DNA from: Undibacterium hunanense
GTDB taxonomy: Bacteria; Pseudomonadota; Gammaproteobacteria; Burkholderiales; Burkholderiaceae_D
Length of the DNA: 64,000 nucleotides
Direction of reading: 5' to 3'
NCBI RefSeq assembly: GCF_014284335.1
Contig: NZ_JACOGF010000004.1
Location: forward strand, 434,001 to 498,000
Below are positions 7,690-16,752 of this stretch, in pieces (within the stretch, counting starts at the first letter, position 1; each line of letters starts with the position of its first letter). The notes beneath the pieces were generated by a model that made no database searches, was not told where the DNA came from, and saw only the letters and a list, made by a program, of their open reading frames with translations. A program made the translations under genes and the position numbers.

Positions 7690-8613
7690 TTAAGCATTCA
7701 TTGTTACAGGTAAGACCCCAAATTTCTGCTCATACAAACTCACCAGCCAATCCACAAACACGCGCACGCGGGGTGATAACTGGCGGCGGTAAGGGTAGAG
7801 CGCGGTAACCTGCAATGGCGGGCTGTGCCAGTCAGCCAGCACTTCTACCAGGCGGCCCTCGTGCAAGGCATCTGCGATATGAAAACGTGGCAGCTGGATC
7901 AGGCCACAGCCGCTTTCTGCACAGGTGACATAGTTCTCGGCATCGTTGACTGACATCCAGCCACCGACATTAAACTCTTGCACCTGTCCATCAATGCTCA
8001 GCACAAAAGGGTAGTCTATCGTACCGGTACTGGAAAAGAACCTGACAGCCTGATGCTGCATTAAATCGTCCGGATGATGCGGTGTACCAAATTTGGCCAG
8101 ATACGCCGGGCTGGCACAAATTGCTTGCGGCATCATCGCCAGACGGCGTGCCACCAATGTTGAATCACGCGGGTTACCGCCGCGTATTACGCAGTCCACA
8201 CCTTCCCTTACCAGATCGACCAGACGGTCACCGCTGCTGATGACCAGGTCTATGCCGGGATAACGGTCACGGAATTCATGTATCTTCGGCAATACCACTT
8301 GTGTCGCATGGGTGCCGTGCATGTCCACCCGCAAGACCCCGCGTGGATTGGCGGCCACATGCCGCATCGATGCTTCGGCATCGTCCAGTTCACTGAGCAC
8401 ATGCACACAACGCTCATAAAAAGCCTGGCCATCGAGAGTAGTGCGGACCTGACGCGTGGTGCGTTCGAGCAGGCGGGTGCCCAATCGTGCTTCCAACTGC
8501 TTGATGGCATAGGTAGCGCTGGCACGGGGTACATCCAGCATATCTGCCGCCCGGCTAAAACTGCCGGTTTCGACAATGCGGGTGAATAGTTGCAAAGTAT
8601 CCAGTCTGTCCAT
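7690..8613 (-). CDS. LysR-family transcriptional regulator
   Basis: A 307-residue LysR protein: N-terminal winged helix (residues 1-60, with the RIVETGSFSRAAD helix-turn-helix) and a C-terminal substrate-binding fold (~90-295) that senses a small ligand. It is transcribed away from the adjacent SDR gene across a ~120-bp gap, the usual layout for a LysR regulator and its target. It is therefore likely to regulate the SDR and possibly itself. The CrgA/DsdC-like subgroup with 'MDRLDTLQLF' starts is common in Burkholderiales. Ligand unknown. Confidence 0.9.
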   Translation of the reverse strand: MDRLDTLQLFTRIVETGSFSRAADMLDVPRASATYAIKQLEARLGTRLLERTTRQVRTTLDGQAFYERCVHVLSELDDAEASMRHVAANPRGVLRVDMHGTHATQVVLPKIHEFRDRYPGIDLVISSGDRLVDLVREGVDCVIRGGNPRDSTLVARRLAMMPQAICASPAYLAKFGTPHHPDDLMQHQAVRFFSSTGTIDYPFVLSIDGQVQEFNVGGWMSVNDAENYVTCAESGCGLIQLPRFHIADALHEGRLVEVLADWHSPPLQVTALYPYRRQLSPRVRVFVDWLVSLYEQKFGVLPVTMNA

Positions 8614-8736
8614 GATTGTTGAGCTGTGTTGAATTATGTTCTAAGTTTATCAGTATTTATCTCATTTTATTGAATGGTTAAAGTGTATTCCAGACAGGCG
8701 ATATGGTCCTGTAGTCTTACATCACCGGAGTCAATC

Positions 8737-9477
8737 ATGAATAAAGATGCAACTAAAACAGCCATCATCACTGGCGCATCCCGTGGCATAGGCCAGGCAA
8801 TCGCGCTGCGTCTGGCGGCAGATGGTTTTGCCGTTGTGGTCAATTACGCCGGCAATGCCAGTAAAGCGCAAGAAACAGTAACTGCCATACAGGCGGCTGG
8901 CGGCAAGGCCATCGCCGTGCAGGGCGATGTTGCCAGGCCGGAGGATGTGGCGAAATTGTTTGCAACAGGCAAAGAAGTATTTGGCCGCATTGATGTGGTC
9001 GTCAATAGTGCTGGCGTCATGCCCATGGCAACCATCAATGACAGCAATCTGGATGCTTTTGACAAGGTCATTGCCACCAATCTGCGTGGCGCTTTTCTGG
9101 TACTGGCCCAGGCGGCCCAGCACGTGGAAAAAGGCGGTCGCATCATTGCATTGTCCACCAGCGTGATTGCCAAATCTTTTCCCGCCTATGGGCCGTATAT
9201 TGCCAGCAAGGCGGGGGTAGAAGGCCTGGTTCATGTACTGGCCAATGAATTGCGCGGGCGTGACATCACAGTTAATGCCATCGCCCCCGGCCCGGTGGGC
9301 ACCGAGCTGTTCTTCAATGGCAAGACCGAAGAACAAATTACCAACATCGCCAAAATGGCACCGATGGAACGCATAGGCACACCTGAAGAGATCGCTGCTG
9401 CCGTCGCCTTTCTGGCTGGCCCTGACGGTGCCTGGGTTAATTCGCAAGTGCTACGCGTCAACGGCGGCTACGTTTAA
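8737..9477 (+). CDS. SDR-family oxidoreductase
   Basis: A 246-residue classical short-chain dehydrogenase. It has the glycine-rich NAD(P)-binding motif TGASRGIGQAIA (~12-23), NSAG at ~92-95, and the catalytic Ser-Tyr-Lys triad with YxxxK in the 'YGPYIASKAG' region. The ATG at 8737 has GGAG 7-8 bp upstream, whereas the longer frame (from 8674) begins in the LysR promoter region, so 8737 is chosen. Substrate unknown. The divergent LysR regulator and nearby tautomerase suggest a small redox/detoxification module. Confidence 0.9.
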   Translation: MNKDATKTAIITGASRGIGQAIALRLAADGFAVVVNYAGNASKAQETVTAIQAAGGKAIAVQGDVARPEDVAKLFATGKEVFGRIDVVVNSAGVMPMATINDSNLDAFDKVIATNLRGAFLVLAQAAQHVEKGGRIIALSTSVIAKSFPAYGPYIASKAGVEGLVHVLANELRGRDITVNAIAPGPVGTELFFNGKTEEQITNIAKMAPMERIGTPEEIAAAVAFLAGPDGAWVNSQVLRVNGGYV

Positions 9478-9608
9478 GAACCTGCTTACGATCTTACTGC
9501 GCGAGCGCAATCGGAGTCGACTCGGGCTCATGTGCTGCTCAAAATTCTGATGACAGGTTCTAATCTGCGTCATTTTCACATTTATATTTTTACACCAAGG
9601 AGAAAACC

Positions 9609-9821
9609 ATGCCATTTGCCAATTTCAAATTCCCTGAAGGCATACTCGATGCAAGCCGCAAGGAAGAAATCATCCACCGCACTACCGCCATGTTCGTTGA
9701 GTATTTCGGTGAAGGAGTCCGACCTTATTCCATGGTGTTAGTGGAAGAGGTCAACGATGGCGGTTGGGGCCGTGCCGATGAAACCCTGACGCTGGAAAAG
9801 ATGGGTTTGCCACCCAGGTGA
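9609..9821 (+). CDS. Tautomerase-family protein (4-OT-like)
   Basis: A 70-residue protein beginning Met-Pro. Pro2 would become the N-terminal catalytic base after Met removal, as in 4-oxalocrotonate tautomerase. The length, the beta-alpha-beta pattern and the late 'VNDGGWGRAD' loop fit the family. Such proteins interconvert keto and enol forms or dehalogenate. AAGGAGA lies 6-12 bp upstream. It follows the SDR on the same strand with a 131-bp gap, so possibly co-regulated. Confidence 0.85.
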   Translation: MPFANFKFPEGILDASRKEEIIHRTTAMFVEYFGEGVRPYSMVLVEEVNDGGWGRADETLTLEKMGLPPR

Positions 9822-9856
9822 AAATGTATTACTGATTCTGTATTACTGATGTCGGT

Positions 9857-9889
9857 ACACCGGTTCGCGAATATTTTCGGGACCGGTGT
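9857..9889. terminator. Convergent hairpin between tautomerase and LysR genes
   Basis: Arms 9857-9864 and 9882-9889 (ACACCGGT/ACCGGTGT) plus an inner CGAA/TTCG pairing form a stem-loop between two convergent genes. Probably a bidirectional terminator. Confidence 0.6.
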
Positions 9890-9907
9890 GTTGACGCCAT
9901 CATCAGA

Positions 9908-10798
9908 TCACCACGGCTGACTGGCAAATTCCTCCACCAGAAAATCCAGCAAGGCCCGCACGGCGGGGGATAAGTGCCGGCGCGATGGAAACAAGGCATA
10001 AATGGTCATCACAGGGGCCGTCCATTCTGGCAATATGACTTGCAGTTGACCCTTGCTCAGGTGGTCTGCCATCAGATAGGTGGGCAGCAGGGTGATGCCG
10101 CCGTCAGCCAGCGCCGCCTGCAATAATACGGTCGCATCATTGGCGCTGAAGTGGCTGGCAATATCAACCAGTACGGCTTCATCAGCACGCTGGAAGCGCC
10201 AGGTGTTGCGGCCGTAATTGGCATGGCTCATACAGCGATGACTGGGTAGCTCTTGCGGATGTGCAGGTAAGCCAGATGTTCTGACATAAGCAGGCGATGC
10301 CACCAGGACAGAATCACATACCGCCAGTGGTCGTGCAATCAACAGCGGGTCGGGTTCACTGCTGATGCGTATCGCCAGGTCTACACGCGCCTCAACCAGA
10401 TTGACGGTGCTGTCGCCCACATGCAAATCGATCTTCAGCATAGTGTGCTGCGCCAGGAACTTGCTGATGGCACGTGCCAGATGACCAAAGGCAAATGAGG
10501 TACTGCAAGTCAGGCGTAACTGGCCGCGCAATTCAACGTTGTCGCTGCTGGTTTCTTCTTCTATGCTTTCCATCAGTGCCAGCATCTGCTGGCTGCGGCG
10601 CAGGCATTGTTCACCGGCATCGGTCAGCGTCACGCTTCGTGTGGTCCTTTGCAGCAGGCGTGCATTCAGCCAGCTTTCCAGTTCACTTACATAACGCGTC
10701 ACCATGGCACGCGACATGTCCAGCTTGTCGGCAGTGGCACTGAAACTGCCGCTGGAAGCAACCTCACAAAACACCCGCATGGCCGTCAGTCTGTCCAT
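9908..10798 (-). CDS. LysR-family transcriptional regulator
   Basis: A 296-residue LysR regulator with an N-terminal winged helix (residues 1-60, FCEVASSGSFSATADKL) and an effector-binding domain (~88-290). It is divergent from the MBL-fold gene across a 147-bp gap, which suggests that gene as its target. It resembles the LysR at 7690-8613 in architecture and subgroup, but the sequences differ clearly, so they are not recent duplicates. Confidence 0.9.
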   Translation of the reverse strand: MDRLTAMRVFCEVASSGSFSATADKLDMSRAMVTRYVSELESWLNARLLQRTTRSVTLTDAGEQCLRRSQQMLALMESIEEETSSDNVELRGQLRLTCSTSFAFGHLARAISKFLAQHTMLKIDLHVGDSTVNLVEARVDLAIRISSEPDPLLIARPLAVCDSVLVASPAYVRTSGLPAHPQELPSHRCMSHANYGRNTWRFQRADEAVLVDIASHFSANDATVLLQAALADGGITLLPTYLMADHLSKGQLQVILPEWTAPVMTIYALFPSRRHLSPAVRALLDFLVEEFASQPW

Positions 10799-10945
10799 AA
10801 TTTATTTTCTATTTGCTCTGTATTTGAAACGGTTATGCGCATTTTATCGTATTTATCTGTTCGAAAATTGAAATTAAACTACAAGCACTGAATCACTTTC
10901 TGATTCAAACCACAGCTCAAACTTAATTCAAATCAGGAGTTCATC

Positions 10946-11809
10946 ATGTTACGCACCACTGTATTAGCCGCCACACTCGCTGTCACTTTTGCCTCTGCCG
11001 AAGCCGCTACGCCCTTGCAAGTCAAAGTCTATAACGCCGATGGCAATAGTTTTAATGTCAATTCCACCCTGGTGTATGGCGAAAAAGAAGCCCTGGTGAT
11101 AGATGCCGGTTTTACCCGTGCCGATGCTTTGCGGATTGCTGCCAATGTCCTTGACAGTGGCAAGCAGTTGAAAACCATACTGGTCAGCCAGGCAGATCCT
11201 GATTATTACTTTGGCGTTGAAGCACTGAAAGAAATTTTCCCGCAGGCCGACGTCGTCGCTACCCCAGCCGTGCTGGAAAAACTGAGCGCCAAGCTGGCAG
11301 GCAAGGTTGCTTTCTGGGGCCCTAAAATGGGTGCAAATGCGCCTCGCACACCGGTCTTGCCCAAGGCATTGAGCGGCAATAGTGTGACCGTAGACGGTGA
11401 AGTGGTTGAATTGCGTGGTAACCAGGGTGTGCTGGCACACCGCCCTTATTTCTGGATACCATCAATCAAGGCCATTGTCGGCAACATCGGTGTGTTCGGC
11501 AATATGCATGTATGGACAGCTGATACCCAAACCGTGGCCGAACGCAGTGCCTGGGTCGCGCAGCTGGATGAAATGGCAGCCCTGCAACCGAAAATCGTCG
11601 TGCCTGGCCACATGAAATCCGGCACAACGGTTGATATCAGTGCAATTACTTATACCAAGGGCTATCTGCTGTCGTTTGAAAAAAATGCAGCCGCCACCAA
11701 GACCAGTGCAGAACTCATCGACGCCATGAAAAAAGCCTACCCTGATGCGCCACCAGGTTTGTCACTGGACATCGGTGCCAAGGTGAACAAGGGTGAGATG
11801 AAGTGGTAA
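10946..11809 (+). CDS. Secreted MBL-fold protein lacking most metal ligands
   Basis: A 287-residue protein with a signal peptide (residues 1-21, ending ASAEA). The fold is metallo-beta-lactamase-like: the 'LVIDAGFTRADAL' strand-loop (~51-63) and the late GHM segment (~223-225) are present. The metal motif HxHxDH, expected near residue 80, reads QADPDY, so both histidines and the last His are replaced and only one Asp remains. It may therefore be a non-metal or altered-metal enzyme, or a binding protein. AGGAG precedes the ATG by 7 bp. A divergent LysR gene suggests inducible expression. Confidence 0.82.
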   Translation: MLRTTVLAATLAVTFASAEAATPLQVKVYNADGNSFNVNSTLVYGEKEALVIDAGFTRADALRIAANVLDSGKQLKTILVSQADPDYYFGVEALKEIFPQADVVATPAVLEKLSAKLAGKVAFWGPKMGANAPRTPVLPKALSGNSVTVDGEVVELRGNQGVLAHRPYFWIPSIKAIVGNIGVFGNMHVWTADTQTVAERSAWVAQLDEMAALQPKIVVPGHMKSGTTVDISAITYTKGYLLSFEKNAAATKTSAELIDAMKKAYPDAPPGLSLDIGAKVNKGEMKW

Positions 11810-11843
11810 GACGGTTTTCATTGATGCATTGAGCAATACCTTG

Positions 11844-11871
11844 AGCATGGCGGACAACAGTTCGCCATGCT
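11844..11871 (+). terminator. Terminator hairpin after the MBL gene
   Basis: A perfect 9-bp stem, 11844-11852 with 11863-11871, 35 bp after the MBL stop. It buries the ATG at 11867, which argues against that codon as the start of the next gene. Confidence 0.65.
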
Positions 11872-11896
11872 ATTTACACATGAAAGAGGTGGGCAA

Positions 11897-12286
11897 TTGA
11901 CTAATCTGGACATCATCAAAAGTACTTATGAAGGAAAAACTTCAGAAGAAAACGGCAAGAATCTCCAACAATACCTGGCCGCCGACGCCAGGTGGACAGA
12001 GGCACAAGGCTTTCCTTATGCCGGTACCTATACAGGCTTTGCCGAGATAGCAAAAAACGTCTTCCAGCGCCTCGCCACAGAATGGTCAGACTATAAATTT
12101 ACGGTCGAAGATTATGTTGCTGGTGATGACAAGGTCGTGGCCTATGGTACTTATACTGGTACGCATAAGATCAGCCAGAAAGCTTTCAGCGCCAGGGTTG
12201 CCCACCTGTGGCAATTAAAGGATGGCAAGATCATTCGCTTTGAGCAGTTTGTTGACAGCATGCCGGTTGTTGCGGCCATGGCCTGA
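11897..12286 (+). CDS. NTF2-like (SnoaL-type) protein
   Basis: A 129-residue protein of the nuclear-transport-factor-2-like superfamily: an N-terminal helix, the 'LAADARWTEAQGFPYAGTYTG' type segment and the beta-sheet ending in LWQLKDGKIIRFEQFVDS are typical. Members are small isomerases, dehydratases or ligand binders. I chose TTG 11897 because GAGG lies 7 bp before it. The upstream ATG (11867, 10 residues longer) sits in a terminator stem and has no Shine-Dalgarno sequence. It follows the MBL gene on the same strand but is separated by that hairpin. Substrate unknown. Confidence 0.78.
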   Translation: MTNLDIIKSTYEGKTSEENGKNLQQYLAADARWTEAQGFPYAGTYTGFAEIAKNVFQRLATEWSDYKFTVEDYVAGDDKVVAYGTYTGTHKISQKAFSARVAHLWQLKDGKIIRFEQFVDSMPVVAAMA

Positions 12287-12651
12287 CGTAATCTGCATTG
12301 CACGCTTTGCACTTAGCGCCTGCGTGATCTCGTTAGCCAGTCTGAGTGTCAACCTCAACTGGGGTTGGCGCGTTTCTAAACAAAAGCCGCTGCACGTATT
12401 TATGAAATGAGTGCTAGTGTGTGAATCTGGTTTGCTGTGCAATCAATGATTTAAGTCGCAGCGCCCGTCTGTGTTGCCGCACTGTATTTTAAATGCAGTA
12501 ACTGTTGTAACAATTATTCCTGCAGTCGTGTTGCTGGCGACGGTATAGAGTATTGTTGATGAAATGAGTCAGTATTCTGTTTCGACACAATATCTGGCCC
12601 TGTGGTTGCGGCAAAAGCTTGCTGCCACAGCCCGCCACCATTGGAATAGCT
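12287..12651. other. Intergenic region without a gene
   Basis: 365 bp between the NTF2-like gene and the lipase gene. No plausible ORF, RNA or repeat seen apart from a weak G+C stem around 12603-12630 (GTTGCGGCAA / TTGCTGCCAC). It presumably holds the lipase promoter. Confidence 0.5.
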
Positions 12652-13896
12652 ATGAAACCTGATTTCTTGCATGTATCTTCGTCCCGCAAAGCATTACTCA
12701 ATAAACCTGTTATTAAACCTTTCATTGCGCCGCTGGTTACTGTTCTGGCTACATTGTTGGTTTCAGCTTGCGGTGGTGGCGGTTCTTCAAACACGGGCAC
12801 CACGCCGGTCGTGACGCCAGAAGTGGCCAACCCTCCTGGTGCCGGGCATTTTGAGGTGGCCACTTTTATTAAAACGGTCAATGTCACTGATGTCACGGCA
12901 ACACTGCCCAAAGATGTGGCAGCCGTTGTCAAACCCCTGTATTCCGTCGATACCTATAAAATCACTTACACCACGACCGATGCTGGTGGACGTACAGTCA
13001 CTGCATCCGGTCTTGCTGCCATTCCGCGCAAGACAAGTAGTCTGGCCAGCCCGGTATTAAGCTATCAACATGCCACCATCAAAACCGATAGCGAAGCACC
13101 CAGTAACCATGCTACGCCGGACGAACCTGCGGTGTTGTTTGCTTCCATGGGGTATCTGGTCAGTGCCGCCGATTATGTTGGCTATGGCACGACCAAAGGC
13201 TTGCCACATCCATATTTGCTGGCGACACCGACTGCTGTTTCTGTGATTGATTTCATGACAGCCACTGCACGGTGGCGCCAGATGAAGGCGATTGCGGACA
13301 ATGGCCAGGTGTTTTTGACGGGCTATTCTGAAGGCGCTTATGCATCGATGGCAACGTTGCGTCTGTTGACTCAAAACAAGACTGCAAGTACCGTGCTGCC
13401 AGTCAGCACGTTTCTTGGTGCAGGCCCGTACGATGTCGTGCTGACATTGAATACCATGCTGAATACCATTCGCAAGGATAATCCTGTTCTTGGCGCACTT
13501 ATCAGTCCGGGATTCTTGAAAAAACTCGGTGCCAATGACAGGGCGAACGTACGCAATCTATTGTTGTCGTCTGCCTTGGGCAGTCAGAGCGATATCAGCT
13601 TTGACCCGACATTCCTGGATAATTTCCTCAACGATGACGATGCCAGCATTGCCGTACAAAGCAATGTCTATGACTGGACGCCGCAATCACCTATCTCCTT
13701 TTTCCATGGACGTGATGACACCACTGTCCCGTATGGCAATACCGATTCAGCGTTTCAAACTATGACAAAACGTGGTGCGGCGTCGTTGATAGATCGTATG
13801 GATTGCCCGGCCAAACCTTCCGAGCATATCGCCTGTGTGCCCTCATTCCTGATCAGCGATATCACCCGGCTGGGCGCTTTGGCGCGAGGATTGTAA
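12652..13896 (+). CDS. Lipoprotein alpha/beta-hydrolase (secretory lipase-like)
   Basis: A 414-residue protein with a lipoprotein signal: hydrophobic core ~20-37, then the lipobox VSAC with Cys ~39, followed by a Gly/Ser linker. The catalytic domain is an alpha/beta-hydrolase with the nucleophile elbow GYSEG near residue 225. A late HGRDDTTVP block (~353-361) supplies the acidic residue, and a C-terminal His lies in the SEHIACVP segment. The single Cys pair there may form a disulfide. Family members are esterases/lipases exported to the outer membrane or periplasm. Start at ATG 12652; the longer frame from 12619 lacks support. Confidence 0.8.
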   Translation: MKPDFLHVSSSRKALLNKPVIKPFIAPLVTVLATLLVSACGGGGSSNTGTTPVVTPEVANPPGAGHFEVATFIKTVNVTDVTATLPKDVAAVVKPLYSVDTYKITYTTTDAGGRTVTASGLAAIPRKTSSLASPVLSYQHATIKTDSEAPSNHATPDEPAVLFASMGYLVSAADYVGYGTTKGLPHPYLLATPTAVSVIDFMTATARWRQMKAIADNGQVFLTGYSEGAYASMATLRLLTQNKTASTVLPVSTFLGAGPYDVVLTLNTMLNTIRKDNPVLGALISPGFLKKLGANDRANVRNLLLSSALGSQSDISFDPTFLDNFLNDDDASIAVQSNVYDWTPQSPISFFHGRDDTTVPYGNTDSAFQTMTKRGAASLIDRMDCPAKPSEHIACVPSFLISDITRLGALARGL

Positions 13897-13968
13897 TTGC
13901 CAGGTTGTGGTTGCTAGTCGCCGCTGCACGCATCAAGTTATTGATCTGCGTGTAGCGAACATGGCGGC

Positions 13969-14697
13969 TCAATAACGCCTGTTCAGCGTCGCCCACGGCA
14001 CTTCATGGTCATACTGACCGGCTACAACGACATCGCCGTTGATATCCGTCACGCCACGAAAGCCGACACCAAACGCCTTGAAACCCATCTGTTCGTGCTG
14101 TTTGCTGTAATCGATGCGGTCGTGGTGGTGTCCATGGAATGAGCGTGTAACGCGCATACGTCGCGCCAATTCATCAATGACTGCAAAGCCATGCGGATGC
14201 GAGCTGGGTGCTTCATGGCTTACCAGGATATCAGCGCGCTGGCTGGCCAGGTAGTTGTAGTCGGTAGGGAAGATGGAACTGTAATGCTTGCGAGGCAAGC
14301 CTTCGCGCCAGCGGTTTTCCTTGCCTGCTTTGGTGCTGTATTCTCTTTGCGTCTGAAAATGTTTGGCGCCCGGCGGCATCCAGATATGCCCGCGAAACAC
14401 CCCGCCCAGACCAGCGATCCTGTAACCCGCTATATCCACCACCCGCCCATGCAGATTACGGCCAGCCAGGGCCGAACCGAACAGATGATCATAATCTTCG
14501 TCTGTATCGGTATCATGGTTGCCATGGATGTACCAGATGTCGGTACTGCCCATAATGGCGGCCAACTCCTGCTCCAGCGGCTGCCTTGCTTGCAGATCAC
14601 CCAAAAAAATGATGGCAGCAGGGCGATTCGCCAGGACGACGTCTATCACATGCTGAAAGTTGCCATGTGTGTCGCCGCAGAAGTAGATTGCTTGCAT
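13969..14697 (-). CDS. Calcineurin-like metallophosphoesterase
   Basis: A 242-residue protein with the metallophosphoesterase motifs in order: GDTHGN (~8-13; Asp and His metal ligands), GDLQA (~33-37), GNHD (~59-62), SHEAP near 158-162 and GHHH near 197-200. The enzyme hydrolyses phosphomonoesters or diesters; the substrate cannot be inferred. It converges on the lipase gene. Length is typical for the small cytoplasmic members. Confidence 0.88.
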   Translation of the reverse strand: MQAIYFCGDTHGNFQHVIDVVLANRPAAIIFLGDLQARQPLEQELAAIMGSTDIWYIHGNHDTDTDEDYDHLFGSALAGRNLHGRVVDIAGYRIAGLGGVFRGHIWMPPGAKHFQTQREYSTKAGKENRWREGLPRKHYSSIFPTDYNYLASQRADILVSHEAPSSHPHGFAVIDELARRMRVTRSFHGHHHDRIDYSKQHEQMGFKAFGVGFRGVTDINGDVVVAGQYDHEVPWATLNRRY

Positions 14698-14958
14698 AAT
14701 GTACAGCTTGACAGTGAATTGATGGATATTGTGCTGCTCAGCTTACCGCAATGTCGCTTCCTTCACAGACGCTCGCGATATTGAGCCCATGCGCAATATA
14801 CCTTACATCAAATTTCAAATATCATGGCTGTAAGACAATTTGCATGAATTGTTGTGGAATTGACCCTTTATAAGGCGGAGCGGCCTCGCTGTTGACGACA
14901 GAGGGGAGTTTGTCTGAAGTCGCAACGGTTTTCATATCTTTTATCTACAGAGGCAAGC

Positions 14959-15552
14959 ATGTTTTCATGGCGATGGATCCTGGTGGCTTTAATTGTATTT
15001 GGTGCGATATACCAATGGCGTGGGCGGTCTGTAGCCGTGCCCCCTGGCAGCATTGCACCCAATGATCCTGTACAGACCATGCTTGATCGTGGACCCGAGT
15101 ATCAGCAAAATAATTACAAGCTCAAAGCACTGGCAGAATTTACGGTAGAAGCACGCGTACTGTCCAAAGAAACCTATTCTTCCGATCGCGAGGCTGAATT
15201 GTCACCCGTAGACCTGGCCCTGGGCTGGGGTGCGATGTCAGATTCTGCCGTGCTCGATAAACTGTCGATAGGTCAGGGCAATCGCTTCTATCACTATCAC
15301 TGGGACAATGAACCGCCACGTCCTCCAGCCGAAATAGCCAGCCACAGCGCCAATATGCACCTGATACCGACCACCCCCGAACTGGAAAAAAAGATGAAGG
15401 CAGTACGCGTCGGCCAGGTCGTCACCATACGCGGTCAACTGGTAGAAGCGACTGCTGCCGATGGCTGGCACTGGCGTTCATCGCTGACACGTGACGATAC
15501 CGGGGCTGGTGCTTGCGAAGTGATCAGGGTGGAGGCGATAGAGGTGAAATGA
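14959..15552 (+). CDS. Conserved membrane-anchored hypothetical protein
   Basis: A 197-residue protein with one N-terminal transmembrane helix (~4-19) and a periplasmic domain. I recognise it as a family of uncharacterised proteins common in Burkholderiales, marked by LGWGAMSD (~93-100), FYHYHWD (~117-123) and SANMHLIP (~136-143). The C-terminal ~60 residues are strand-rich and may be OB-fold-like. No catalytic motif is obvious and no function is known to me. It has its own upstream region and no operon partner. Confidence 0.72.
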   Translation: MFSWRWILVALIVFGAIYQWRGRSVAVPPGSIAPNDPVQTMLDRGPEYQQNNYKLKALAEFTVEARVLSKETYSSDREAELSPVDLALGWGAMSDSAVLDKLSIGQGNRFYHYHWDNEPPRPPAEIASHSANMHLIPTTPELEKKMKAVRVGQVVTIRGQLVEATAADGWHWRSSLTRDDTGAGACEVIRVEAIEVK

Positions 15553-15713
15553 TGTGCTGATATAGAAGACATCTGCAAAATGGTGCTGTTATATAGTGCT
15601 ATATGGGTGAGATTTTAGTACTTTGTTCAAAAATATAGTACCAATCACTAAAAGTGGCGACACTTTGAATTATGGTTTTGCTTGCTGTGCCAATTGAAGG
15701 ATTGGACGGTGTT

Positions 15714-15735
15714 GTTCGAGGCAAGTTCGAGGCAA
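15714..15735 (+). repeat. Perfect 11-bp tandem duplication
   Basis: GTTCGAGGCAA occurs twice in direct succession (15714-15724 and 15725-15735), about 70 bp before the next gene. One of many very short tandem duplications in this window. Confidence 0.85.
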
Positions 15736-15802
15736 GCATGAACTGATGGCATGGATACATTGTTCCCTAGCCATCCAAATAATAATTCAAGGAATCTTCA
15801 CC

Positions 15803-16621
15803 ATGCATTCTGTTTTTAGTCCTGCCCCTGCTTTCTCAAGACCTGTCGCCAAACTTGCATTCATGCTGGCATTGCTGAGCGCATCGCTGACCCTGTCAAT
15901 CGACCAGGCGCAAGCCCAGGTCAATGCGCCGGCAAGTTCAGCCGCAAGCTCGACTGCAAGCACCTCCGCCAGTGCGGCTGAAGAGTTGCCAAGTGTAGAA
16001 GTCAAAGCCGTCAGGGACCCGGCCATTCTGCCTTATAAAGTTGCGTATGAGCTGATATCCAAAGTACGTGGCGCAAGCAAGGACAAGGTACAGATACTGA
16101 TACGCATTACTTCTGCCAAATCCCATGCACCGCTACCCAATCTGAATATTTATCTCGACGGTAAGAATACACATCAACAACTGGACATATCGCCCACCGG
16201 TTATGTCACCGTACCGCTGGATGCTACGGCCTATGCGGACGGTGCAGAGTTTGTGACCAACCAGAAAAAAGGGTCGATGGAAGTCAATATCCTGCTCTTG
16301 CCAAAATTGCCGCAAGATATCTTCAAATATGCCGACATCAGCGAAAGCATAGAAGCGGCACAATCCGCCATCAAGGAACTGGTACCCTGGTACTTGCGCC
16401 TGTTCATGCCATCGGTTAACGGTGTGGGAATTTGTTATGCAGACCAAAACCAGATCGTACTGGTCAAGGGTAGCGAAGAAGTCCATCTGCCAGCAAATAA
16501 CGACGCCATCGACCCTTTGAAAAACAAGGTCCACTGCACCAGATTTTCTGCCAAGGATGTGGCCAGGGAAAAAGAAAACCTGATCATGCCAGCGAGTGGC
16601 TGGCAGGCGATTTTTATGTAA
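15803..16621 (+). CDS. Secreted hypothetical protein (DUF2987-like)
   Basis: A 272-residue protein with a clear signal peptide (hydrophobic ~12-30, cleavage after AQA ~36) and an Ala/Ser-rich low-complexity linker (~37-58). The mature part begins with 'LPYKVAYELISKV' and continues as a beta-rich domain; this resembles DUF2987, a periplasmic family of unknown role. Two Cys residues near the C-terminus (in GICYAD and HCTRFS) may pair. Start at ATG 15803 because AAGGAA lies 8-13 bp upstream and the longer frame adds non-signal-like residues. Confidence 0.72.
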   Translation: MHSVFSPAPAFSRPVAKLAFMLALLSASLTLSIDQAQAQVNAPASSAASSTASTSASAAEELPSVEVKAVRDPAILPYKVAYELISKVRGASKDKVQILIRITSAKSHAPLPNLNIYLDGKNTHQQLDISPTGYVTVPLDATAYADGAEFVTNQKKGSMEVNILLLPKLPQDIFKYADISESIEAAQSAIKELVPWYLRLFMPSVNGVGICYADQNQIVLVKGSEEVHLPANNDAIDPLKNKVHCTRFSAKDVAREKENLIMPASGWQAIFM

Positions 16622-16752
16622 GATTCGTGAATAGGGCTGTGGGGCAGTGCCATAATACGGTTCGCTCGCCGTCTTTACGCTGTCACAAAATCCGCTCTGC
16701 CTGTATCTGATGATAAGAATCGTTGGATTAATAATGTGAATTCAAATTGAAA

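Noticed and set aside
14868-15080. Small minus-strand frame over the start of the hypothetical membrane-anchored gene
   Set aside because: No Shine-Dalgarno sequence and poor composition; the plus-strand gene has a coherent transmembrane start.
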